Origin: an uncultured bacterium | GTDB taxonomy: Bacteria; Bacteroidota; Ignavibacteria; Kapaibacteriales; UBA2268 | NCBI GenBank assembly: GCA_937875295.1 | Contig: CALLXS010000010.1 | Span: 1-7,361, forward strand | Direction of reading: 5' to 3' | Length of the DNA: 7,361 nt | Shown here: piece after piece, positions 1 through 6,728 of the stretch | How positions within the stretch are numbered: the first letter of the stretch is position 1 | Layout: each line of letters opens with the position of its first letter | Position numbers and translations under genes: made by a program | Notes under the pieces: model-generated | What the model saw: the letters and a program-made list of their open reading frames with translations, nothing else | The model's database searches: none | What the model was told of the DNA's origin: nothing

Positions 1-332
<332 letters not shown>

Positions 333-524
333 TTTTTTTTTTTTCTAGTAGTTTTTTTTATTATAAAATAAAGACTACATATTGTTTTAGAGACTTATAT
401 ACAAGCATAATTGACTTGCTACTTTTTTTAGTCTCTTTATGGCTCGGTAGAATTAAAATCGCTTAATCTTTGATCTATTTACACTAAATAAGCAAATATA
501 TATTGCCAATAACATAGAAATATT
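333..524 (+). other. 23S-5S internal transcribed spacer
   Basis: This ~190-nt AT-rich spacer carries no tRNA. It begins with a run of 13 T (332-344) and a run of 8 T (352-359). The segment AGAGACT (389-395) is perfectly complementary to AGTCTCT (430-436), with a small inner CAAG/CTTG hairpin (402-405 with 415-418). A second copy of the left arm, AGACTA (372-377), could pair with TAGTCT (429-434) instead. These pairings may form a processing stem in the precursor RNA, which is inference. The last ~17 nt (508-524) are repeated exactly in front of the decayed 5S copy downstream. Confidence 0.75.
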
Positions 525-642
<118 letters not shown>

Positions 643-647
643 CCTTT

Positions 648-690
648 AAAAAAACTCTCTTACCTAAGGTGTGGTAAGAGAGTTTTTTTT
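648..690 (+). terminator. Intrinsic terminator of the rRNA operon
   Basis: A perfect 11-bp stem pairs ACTCTCTTACC (654-664) with GGTAAGAGAGT (673-683) around an 8-nt loop. Six A before the stem can extend it by pairing with the T tract that follows (T683-690). It lies six bases past the end of 5S and ends rRNA transcription. Because A-rich sequence precedes the stem, it could also stop transcripts arriving from the opposite strand. Confidence 0.93.
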
Positions 691-902
691 GTGTGTGTTT
701 ATCTTTAAAAAAGAGAGTGGGAAAAATTAAAATCAATATTATACTAATATTTCAGAATAATGGGTTATTCAAATGGTTGCCTTATAGCTAAAGCCAGAGT
801 GTGAATTATATTATATATTGTCAACAAAAGATATTACCAATTTCACAGCTAATGGAGTGGTTGATGCGGAAGGCTGAACGGGCGGATCTTTGAAAAAGCA
901 AC
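691..902. other. Intergenic stretch with a short GC-rich patch
   Basis: No gene is recognised here. Positions 691-840 are AT-rich and featureless apart from a GT dinucleotide run at 691-698. Positions 851-893 stand out at about 53% G+C (23 of 43 bases) in a region otherwise near 25-30%. The patch is open in several frames. On the plus strand the frame 792-893 reads 33 codons without a stop and ends in EWLMRKAERADL; its only ATG codons are at 852 and 864. The minus strand is open too. I cannot match any of these peptides to a family. It may be a remnant of a lost gene or of a dispersed repeat. Confidence 0.5.
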
Positions 903-943
903 TATAAACAAAATCAACCTAACGATTACCCGATAGGTTGATT
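903..943 (-). terminator. Intrinsic terminator for the minus-strand small gene
   Basis: Read on the minus strand, a perfect 10-bp stem AATCAACCTA/TAGGTTGATT (arms at 934-943 and 912-921) encloses a 12-nt loop and is followed by the T-rich tail TTTTGTTT. It begins about 20 bases past the stop codon of the small minus-strand gene, the normal place for its terminator. This supports that gene being, or having been, expressed. Confidence 0.7.
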
Positions 944-964
944 AATTATAATTTAAAAATATTT

Positions 965-1153
965 TTATTGATTATTACTAATCCTTTTATTCATGAACTT
1001 ATACATAAAAAATGCATAAACAATTCCGGATATTAATAAAATCGCGATAGAAAGAATATCAAAATCTTTCTGAAAAATATATTTCTCAATTAACCGCATT
1101 GTTACTATATAAATTAATGCTAACAATGTAAAAATTAAATAAGGATGTTTCAT
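965..1153 (-). CDS. Small hypothetical membrane protein, two predicted helices
   Basis: This is a 62-residue protein of unknown function. It starts MKHPYLIFTL and has two hydrophobic segments, about residues 5-19 and 32-52, separated by a charged stretch (RLIEKYIFQKDFD). It ends in a basic, hydrophilic tail (NKRISNNQ). This is the pattern of a small inner-membrane hairpin protein with both ends on the same side. I do not recognise a family. Its reality is supported by the hairpin-plus-T-tract terminator just beyond its stop and by its membrane-like composition. Against it are its small size and the AT-rich surroundings, where hydrophobic open frames arise by chance. No Shine-Dalgarno sequence precedes the ATG, which is also true of every other gene here. 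It is isolated, facing away from rsmG, between the two 5S units. Confidence 0.5.
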   Translation of the reverse strand: MKHPYLIFTLLALIYIVTMRLIEKYIFQKDFDILSIAILLISGIVYAFFMYKFMNKRISNNQ

Positions 1154-1436
1154 TTAAAAACCTATTATTTTAAATATAAAAATATACTGTTCTAAAAATT
1201 TTCAACAGCTTTACAAGTTGCACTCATCAGCTACACAAACTTTGGTACTGACTATGGCACAACATTTGTTTCAATGCAACCATGTATTATAGAATTTATA
1301 AGTAATACAAAAATAAAATAATTAAACACAAAAACAAAATATTTTTCAATTTATCAACCTATGTCTTAATCTGTGGATTTATAGGAAACAAATCGATATC
1401 TGTTAATCAAAAAAAATATCTGATAAACCAAATTAA
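1154..1436. other. Intergenic stretch upstream of the decayed 5S copy
   Basis: No gene is recognised. Positions 1200-1290 have a more balanced base composition than their surroundings. One plus-strand frame there (about 1196-1318) is open for some 41 codons but has no credible start, so it may be a remnant or chance. At the right end there is an imperfect direct repeat: ATATCTGTTAATCAA (1396-1410) and ATATCTGATAAACCA (1416-1430) match at 12 of 15 positions with starts 20 bp apart. The promoter of the small minus-strand gene should lie in 1155-1210, but I could not place one with correct spacing. Confidence 0.45.
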
Positions 1437-1453
1437 AATAACATAGAAATATT

Positions 1454-1572
1454 ACTTTTTGGCTATATTACATGGGTTACACCTCTTCCTATTCCGAACA
1501 GTGAAGTTAAGTCCTGCTGAGCTGGGTGGTACTGCTTGGAGTTTCGTGTGGGAGAGTAGGTCGCTATCAAGT
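1454..1572 (+). pseudogene. Degenerate 5S rRNA copy (pseudo-5S)
   Basis: Aligned by eye to the intact 5S at 525-642, this copy has 17 substitutions and one inserted G (near 1525) over 118 positions, about 86% identity. Several changes break structure. In helix I, GG at 529-530 has become TT (1458-1459), leaving T opposite C and T opposite T in mid-stem. In helix II, two of the six pairs are lost (A1470 with C1517, T1473 with C1514) and a third is only a G-U pair. Fifteen of the 17 changes remove a G or C, nine of them C-to-T, as expected of an unselected copy drifting in an AT-rich genome. The blocks ATTCCGAACAG, GAAGTTAAG and GTGTGGGAGAGTAGGTCGC are still intact. It has no 23S gene in front of it. 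A working variant 5S or a recruited small RNA is possible but less likely. Confidence 0.85.
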
Positions 1573-1579
1573 CTTTATT

Positions 1580-1620
1580 AAAAAAAAACTCCTTTACCTG
1601 ATATGTGGTAAGGGAGTTTT
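1580..1620 (+). terminator. Terminator hairpin of the decayed 5S copy
   Basis: An 11-bp stem pairs ACTCCTTTACC (1588-1598) with GGTAAGGGAGT (1607-1617) around an 8-nt loop, the same geometry as the terminator after the intact 5S. One pair has changed on both sides (T-A to C-G, at 1592 and 1613) and one has become a G-U pair (1593 with 1612), so the fold is kept. The T tract is cut to four (1617-1620) and followed by G, so termination is probably weaker. It would partly insulate rsmG from upstream transcription. Confidence 0.75.
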
Positions 1621-1722
1621 GTAGTAGTAGGGGAAATTTAGCATAGAAAAAGATGTGTGCAAGGAAATTCAAAATAATGATTAACAATTCAATTAACAAA
1701 TAATAATACACAATTAATAATT

Positions 1723-1751
1723 TTTTCACTTAAAATACGTTTTTATATAAT
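1723..1751 (+). promoter_or_regulatory. Candidate promoter for the rsmG operon
   Basis: A perfect TATAAT (1746-1751) lies 17 bp downstream of TTTTCA (1723-1728), which matches four of six positions of the general -35 consensus. Transcription would start near 1758 and leave a leader of about 42 nt before rsmG. In so AT-rich a region a TATAAT can occur by chance, and Bacteroidota housekeeping promoters often differ from this consensus, so this is only a candidate. Confidence 0.35.
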
Positions 1752-1800
1752 TAGATAAAGTCGATGTTAACTAAATAAAAGAAACTTCGTTAATATAAAT

Positions 1801-2460
1801 ATGGAAATTACAGAATTTTGGACAATTTGCTCAAGCAATGGTATTATATTGGAATTAGAGCAATTAAATCAATTTGAGCGATATTATGATGAATTAGTTT
1901 ATTGGAATGAAAAAGTAAATTTAATTTCACGAAAAGATGTTGAAAATATATACGAAAAGCATATATTACATTCATTAGTTATATTGAAATATGTAGAACT
2001 AAAGCAAAAAGCTAAATGTCTTGATATTGGAACAGGTGGGGGGTTCCCTGGAATTCCTTTAGGAATTGCAAGAAATGATTTAAGAATTGAAATGATTGAC
2101 TCGATTGGAAAGAAAATAAAACTGACTGAGATGTTTGCAAAACATACAGGAAATAGGAATTTTACGACAAATAACATAAGAGTAGAAGAGCTTTGCAATG
2201 ATAAGAATAATTTATTAAGTTATGATTATATCTTTGCTCGTGCTGTAACTCGTACAGTTAATTTATTAGATTGGTCTAATAAATTATTAAAAGATAATGG
2301 GAAATTTGTATTTCTTAAAGGCGGAAAAATGGTAGATGAGCTAGAAGAAGCTCGAAATAAATATCCGAATTACAATTTCGACTTAATACCAATTGATTTC
2401 ATAGGGTTAGATTGGTTGAAAAATGAAGATAAAAGAGTATTGGTAATTCAAAAAGGATAG
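1801..2460 (+). CDS. rsmG: 16S rRNA (guanine-N7) methyltransferase RsmG (GidB)
   Basis: RsmG uses S-adenosylmethionine to methylate N7 of G527 (E. coli numbering) in the 530 loop of 16S rRNA; in several bacteria its loss gives low-level streptomycin resistance. At 219 residues it has the usual family length. The family signature is present: the N-terminal segment WNEKVNLISRKD followed by EKHILHSL (residues 35-59), the SAM-binding loop LDIGTGGGFPGIPL (74-87), the acidic DS of the next strand with a KKIKL stretch after it (100-108), the FARAV segment with its conserved Arg (145-149), and FLKGG (171-175). No in-frame ATG lies between the upstream TAA at 1768 and this start, and no Shine-Dalgarno sequence is seen. 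It is the first gene of the likely operon, with 34 bp to the next gene. Confidence 0.95.
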   Translation: MEITEFWTICSSNGIILELEQLNQFERYYDELVYWNEKVNLISRKDVENIYEKHILHSLVILKYVELKQKAKCLDIGTGGGFPGIPLGIARNDLRIEMIDSIGKKIKLTEMFAKHTGNRNFTTNNIRVEELCNDKNNLLSYDYIFARAVTRTVNLLDWSNKLLKDNGKFVFLKGGKMVDELEEARNKYPNYNFDLIPIDFIGLDWLKNEDKRVLVIQKG

Positions 2461-2494
2461 TATTATTTTCAATTTTGAATAGATTTTAAATTTA

Positions 2495-3181
2495 ATGAAA
2501 AAGCAAAAACGAAAATATTTAATATTTATAATATTTATAGTATTTATATTTAATGTCAATACTAATTTAGATGCTCAAGTAAAAAAGAGTGCATTTAAGA
2601 TAGCAAGAGTTAAATATAGTGGTGGTGGCGATTGGTATAATGACCCATCTGCAGAAGTGAATTTACTTAAATATACTGCTCAGACCACAAATATTCCGAT
2701 TGAACCGGTATATGAATATGTGGATTTAGCATCTGATAATTTATTCCAATATCCAGTGATTTTTATTACAGGTCATGGCAATATTAATTTCACAGACAAG
2801 GAAGTGCGTAATATTCGTAGTTATTTGGATAATGGTGGATTTTTATATATAGATGATGATTATGGAATTGATGAACATATCAGAAAAGAAATGAAAAAAG
2901 TATATCCAGAGCAGGAATTTGTAGAATTACCTTTCTCGCATGGAATTTACCGTTCTCATTTTAATTTTCCAAATGGTTTGCCAAAAATTCATGAACATGA
3001 TAAAAAGTCGCCAATGGGGTTTGGATTATTTGATGCAGGTCGCTTAACAGTGTTTTATACTTATGAAACTAACTTAAGCGATGGATGGGCAGATAAAGAT
3101 ATACATAATAATTCACCAGAAGTACGCGAAAAATCACTCAAAATGGGAGTAAATATAATAGTATGGGCTTTATCGAATTAA
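2495..3181 (+). CDS. Secreted DUF4159 domain protein
   Basis: This is a 228-residue protein of the DUF4159 family, whose function is not established. Residues 1-27 form a signal peptide: a basic start (KKQKRK), a long hydrophobic core, and a likely cleavage site after LDA, just before Gln28. The mature part shows the family blocks in order: YSGGGDWYNDP (41-51), FITGHGNINFTDKEV (90-104), YLDNGGFLYIDDDYG (110-124), the His-rich SHGIYRSHFNFPNGLP (148-163) and GRLTVFYTYETNLSDGW (182-198). The GHG turn followed by a Gly-Gly and acidic strand recalls the glutamine-amidotransferase/ThuA-like fold, but I see no catalytic Cys: the protein has no cysteine at all. It probably acts in the periplasm. It directly precedes the DUF4175 gene (47 bp), with which DUF4159 genes often cluster in this part of the tree, suggesting a shared role. 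Confidence 0.85.
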   Translation: MKKQKRKYLIFIIFIVFIFNVNTNLDAQVKKSAFKIARVKYSGGGDWYNDPSAEVNLLKYTAQTTNIPIEPVYEYVDLASDNLFQYPVIFITGHGNINFTDKEVRNIRSYLDNGGFLYIDDDYGIDEHIRKEMKKVYPEQEFVELPFSHGIYRSHFNFPNGLPKIHEHDKKSPMGFGLFDAGRLTVFYTYETNLSDGWADKDIHNNSPEVREKSLKMGVNIIVWALSN

Positions 3182-3228
3182 ATATTTTGAGTTGTTAATC
3201 AATATAATAATGTTAATTTTAGAAATCA

Positions 3229-6200
3229 ATGGAATATAAATCAAATTACGAACTGATTATTAGTAAAATTCGGTCAGTTCGCTCAAAAGAGGCAATATTA
3301 TTACTAATTTCTGCAATTCTAATGGTATTTAGTATTGTATTATTGGTAATGTTTTTAGTTTCTTTAGTTGAATCATTTAGCTTCGGAGATCAGAAATTTC
3401 GTTTTCTACTTGCTTTATTAATTTTTGTAGCGATTTTAGTCCCAAGTTTTATGTTTGTGTATCCTGCTGTTTTAAGATGGTTGGGTATTAAGAACTCTCC
3501 GAATGATATAGCAATAGCACGCAGGGTTGGCAATGTTTATGAAGAAATAAATGATAAATTATCAAATTCTATTGAACTAATTAATGAATTAGAAGTTACA
3601 AATACTTCTAAGGAACTTTCAATTGCATCTTTTAATAATATTGCTGAAGTTGCAAAATCTAAAGATTTCGACGTAATAATTGATAAAGAAAAGCCTAAGA
3701 AAAGATTAATATTATTTTTGATAATATTATTATTGACGGGGTTAAGTTTTACATTGTTTAATAATTCATTAGGTGCAGCCTTAGTCAGGGTAGTAAATTT
3801 TAATAAATCATATGTTCCTCCTGCACCATTTAGTTTGCATATTGAGCAGGAAAAAGGTTCAGTTCTAAAAGGTTCAAAGGTAAAAATTACTGTAAAATCA
3901 ACAGGGACTGCCCCAATGGAAGTAAAGCTAAAAATCCGTGAATTTAATCAAGAGAACTTCGACGAATATAATTTAAACATTGATAGCGGAGATATTTATA
4001 CTTATGAAATCCCAGCTGTGAAAAATTCAATTTACTTCTATGCTTCTTCACCTTGGATGAATTCGGAGGTAAAGTCTAAGCAATGTACTTTGTTTGTAGT
4101 AGATAGACCAATTGTAAAATATTTCGATGGCACATTAATTTACCCTTCATATACATTATTGCCAAGTAAGAAATTTAATGAACAAAGTGCAGATATTTCG
4201 GCAATAAGAGGTAGTAGCATTAATTTAAATATTTCATCAAATAAAGAATTAGAATCAGCGAGCATTATTTTTTCAAAAAGTCTTGGATTGTTGGATTCTT
4301 CAAAATCAAATCACAAATCTGATTCTATTGAATACAAGATGAAAGTAAGTGGTAAAAGTGCTTCTGGTGGTTTTACATTAACATCGAATGGTCAATATTA
4401 TATTAAATTAAAATCAAAAGATGGTCTTAATAATGAAAATCCAATCAAGCATAATGTATATTTAATTTCTGACGAATACCCTTCAATCTCGCTTATAGAA
4501 CCTATTGGAGAAGCACAAGTAGGAGAAGATGCATTATTACCAATGCAGGTTGCGATTTCAGATGATTATGGATTTAGTGGATTAAAATTATTTTACAGAA
4601 TAATTGAATCTAAATATGTAGAACCAGAAAAGAATTATAGTAGTATAAGTATCCCATTTTCTCAATCAGATTTAACTGCACAAGTGCCATATATGTGGGA
4701 TATGAATAAAATAGGTATATCTCCTGAAGATGTGTATGAATTCTATTTTGAAGTTTATGATAATGATAGAATTTCAGGACCTAAATCAGCAAGAACCAAT
4801 TTAAGTACAGTCCGATTACCGTCACTTGATGAAGTATTACGAGAAGCGGATAAAATGCACGATAACATTGAAAAAGAATTAGAAAATGTATTAAAAGAAA
4901 TGCAGGAAGTGAAGAAAGAATCTGATGAATTAAATCGTGAATTGCTTAAATCTATGAATAATAAGCAACAAATGAGTTGGGACCAAAAGAAAAAAGCTGA
5001 TGAAATAGCTAAAAAGCAAGATGAAATTCAAAATAAAGTAAGCGATATAGAAAAGAATTTACAAGAAGTAACTGATAAATTAAATAATAATAATTTAATT
5101 TCTCAAGAAACTTTACAAAAATATATGGATTTGCAGAAGCTACTTAGGGAAGTAAAATCGCCGGAGTTGCAACGTTATAATGAACAATTAAAAAAAGCTT
5201 TAGATAATATGACTCCGCAGCAAATGCAAGAAGCAATGAAAAATTTTAAATTTGATGAAGAAAAATTCAAGCAAAGCATCGAAAGAACAATGAAAATGCT
5301 CCAACGCATTCAAAATGAACAAAAAATTGATGCTCTAAATAAAAAAGCTGAAGAGATGATTAATAAATTAGATGAATTAAATAAGCAAATGAAAAATTCA
5401 AATTCATCTGACGAAAAGAACCGCAAAGATCTATCACAAAAGCAAGAAAAATTGAAAGATAATCTTAATAGTCTGAAAAAAGATTTAAATGACCTTGAGA
5501 AAAGCTTAGAAGAAATGGGGATTGATAACCCAAAGGATCAAATGAAAAATGCAAAAGAGCAACTCAATTCAGAGCAGACTATGCAAGAAATGAATAAATC
5601 TCAGCAAAATATGCAAAATGGTGATTTTAGTGAAGCAAATCAAAATCAACAGCAAGCTAAAAGTAATTTGCAGAAGTTTATGGAATCGATGCAAAATATG
5701 AAACAATCGATGCAAAATAATATGATTCAAGAATCAATCAGAAAAATGCAAAAAGCAACTAATGATTTGAATCAATTATCTAAAAACCAAGAAAACATAA
5801 AAAAACGTACTGAAAATATTGATCCAAATTCAATGCAATTTAAAGATATTACTTCACAACAAGCTGAAAATTTAGCAGCTATGAATAATGTAGTATCTCA
5901 ATTAGTTGAACTATCGCAGAAATCATTTGCTGTAACTCCTGAAATGGCTCAAGACTTAAGCAATGCAATGCAAAATATGCAAAAATCAATACAACAAATG
6001 ACCGATAGAAATTCTTCAAATGCATCAAAAAGCCAGCAACAAGCAATGTCTAATATGAATAATGCAATGTCTCAGATGCAACAAATGGTTTCGCAAATGA
6101 AAAAAACCGGATCTTGTTCCAATCCTGGGGGCTCCGGAGAAGGGCAAAGTGGTCAGGGAGCAGGAGGTCAAGGAATGATGCAAAAGTTGCAACAATTAGC

Positions 6201-6714
6201 TGCACAGCAGCAGGCTATAAATCAAGCAATGCAACAAATGGGAATGGGACAAGGTGGAGGCTCGATGACTCGAGAGCAACAAGCTAAAGCCGATAGACTT
6301 TCTAATCAGCAGGGTAATGCTAAAAAGACACTTGAAGATCTAGAAAATGAACAAAAACAATTTTCAGGTGGAAAACGAAAACCGTTAGGCGATTTGGATA
6401 AAATTGCGCAAGAAATGCAAGAAGTAATTAACGATATCAAAAGTGGAAATATATCTCCGGAAACACAAAAAAAACAAAATAGAATTTTATCACGTCTATT
6501 AGATGCAAATAAATCAGCTACTGAAAAAGACTTTGAAAAGAAAAGAAAGTCAAATTCTGGACAAGATGTATTTAGGATTAGTCCAGATGAATTTGATATG
6601 TCTACTCAAGAGGGTAAATCTGCAATGATGAAGGAATTTTTACGTTCTATTCAAAGTGGATATAATAAAGATTATGAGATTTTAATAAAACAGTATTTCG
6701 AACAAATTAAATAA
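3229..6714 (+). CDS. DUF4175 family membrane-anchored coiled-coil protein
   Basis: This is a 1161-residue protein of the poorly characterised DUF4175 family; the size is normal for the family. Three hydrophobic segments lie near the N-terminus (about 22-49, 57-83, 159-178), with a soluble loop between the second and third (NSPNDIAIARRV.., 89-158). Then come beta-rich, Ig-like regions (about 197-295, 295-415 and 415-530), including the SDDYGFSGLKLFYRI and VYEFYFEVYDND blocks. From about 535 to 960 it is a long charged, then Gln/Met/Asn-rich coiled coil. A Gly-rich linker (961-982) and a second short Gly patch (1007-1011) precede a final helical part ending YNKDYEILIKQYFEQIK, which resembles the usual family end. 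By hydrophobicity I infer that everything after the third helix faces the periplasm. It has only two cysteines (286 and 963). The function is unknown; a structural or scaffold role in the envelope is inference. The def gene follows after 14 bp. Confidence 0.85.
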   Translation: MEYKSNYELIISKIRSVRSKEAILLLISAILMVFSIVLLVMFLVSLVESFSFGDQKFRFLLALLIFVAILVPSFMFVYPAVLRWLGIKNSPNDIAIARRVGNVYEEINDKLSNSIELINELEVTNTSKELSIASFNNIAEVAKSKDFDVIIDKEKPKKRLILFLIILLLTGLSFTLFNNSLGAALVRVVNFNKSYVPPAPFSLHIEQEKGSVLKGSKVKITVKSTGTAPMEVKLKIREFNQENFDEYNLNIDSGDIYTYEIPAVKNSIYFYASSPWMNSEVKSKQCTLFVVDRPIVKYFDGTLIYPSYTLLPSKKFNEQSADISAIRGSSINLNISSNKELESASIIFSKSLGLLDSSKSNHKSDSIEYKMKVSGKSASGGFTLTSNGQYYIKLKSKDGLNNENPIKHNVYLISDEYPSISLIEPIGEAQVGEDALLPMQVAISDDYGFSGLKLFYRIIESKYVEPEKNYSSISIPFSQSDLTAQVPYMWDMNKIGISPEDVYEFYFEVYDNDRISGPKSARTNLSTVRLPSLDEVLREADKMHDNIEKELENVLKEMQEVKKESDELNRELLKSMNNKQQMSWDQKKKADEIAKKQDEIQNKVSDIEKNLQEVTDKLNNNNLISQETLQKYMDLQKLLREVKSPELQRYNEQLKKALDNMTPQQMQEAMKNFKFDEEKFKQSIERTMKMLQRIQNEQKIDALNKKAEEMINKLDELNKQMKNSNSSDEKNRKDLSQKQEKLKDNLNSLKKDLNDLEKSLEEMGIDNPKDQMKNAKEQLNSEQTMQEMNKSQQNMQNGDFSEANQNQQQAKSNLQKFMESMQNMKQSMQNNMIQESIRKMQKATNDLNQLSKNQENIKKRTENIDPNSMQFKDITSQQAENLAAMNNVVSQLVELSQKSFAVTPEMAQDLSNAMQNMQKSIQQMTDRNSSNASKSQQQAMSNMNNAMSQMQQMVSQMKKTGSCSNPGGSGEGQSGQGAGGQGMMQKLQQLAAQQQAINQAMQQMGMGQGGGSMTREQQAKADRLSNQQGNAKKTLEDLENEQKQFSGGKRKPLGDLDKIAQEMQEVINDIKSGNISPETQKKQNRILSRLLDANKSATEKDFEKKRKSNSGQDVFRISPDEFDMSTQEGKSAMMKEFLRSIQSGYNKDYEILIKQYFEQIK

Positions 6715-6728
6715 TATAATATAAAATA

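Larger units (their letters stand above)
1437..1620 (+). repeat. Second copy of the 5S-terminator unit (partner 508-690)
   Basis: This segment is a diverged duplicate of 508-690, lying 929-930 bp downstream in the same orientation. It contains all three parts in order: the upstream leader (1437-1457, identical to 508-528 over 21 bases), the 5S body, and the terminator hairpin. Similarity is not detectable further out on either side. The duplication therefore seems to have covered exactly the leader-5S-terminator block, unless flanking similarity has since been erased. Confidence 0.88.

Noticed and set aside
438..470. tRNA-like segment GGCTCGGTAG in the 23S-5S spacer
   Set aside because: It resembles a tRNA 5' half only over about ten bases; no matching acceptor stem, anticodon arm or TTC-containing T arm is present.
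1196..1318. Plus-strand open frame of about 41 codons
   Set aside because: It lacks a credible start codon near its beginning and matches no family I know; chance is the simplest explanation.
691..1436. Possible insertion sequence between the two 5S units
   Set aside because: No transposase-length frame, terminal inverted repeats or target duplications are visible; the 5S units are diverged duplicates, not mobile-element ends.
1463..1729. Minus-strand 88-codon open frame
   Set aside because: Its first part overlaps AT-rich intergenic sequence and its second part reads antisense through the terminator and the decayed 5S copy; the peptide end (LTSLFGIGRGVTHVI region) is simply reverse-strand rRNA, not a protein.
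1899..2198. Minus-strand 99-codon open frame inside rsmG
   Set aside because: It lies wholly antisense to rsmG, which carries all expected family motifs, so it is a shadow frame.
3229..6714. DUF4175 gene considered as an SMC-like or phage tape-measure protein because of the long coiled coil
   Set aside because: The three N-terminal membrane segments, Ig-like region and characteristic C-terminal end fit DUF4175; there are no Walker motifs and no phage neighbours.
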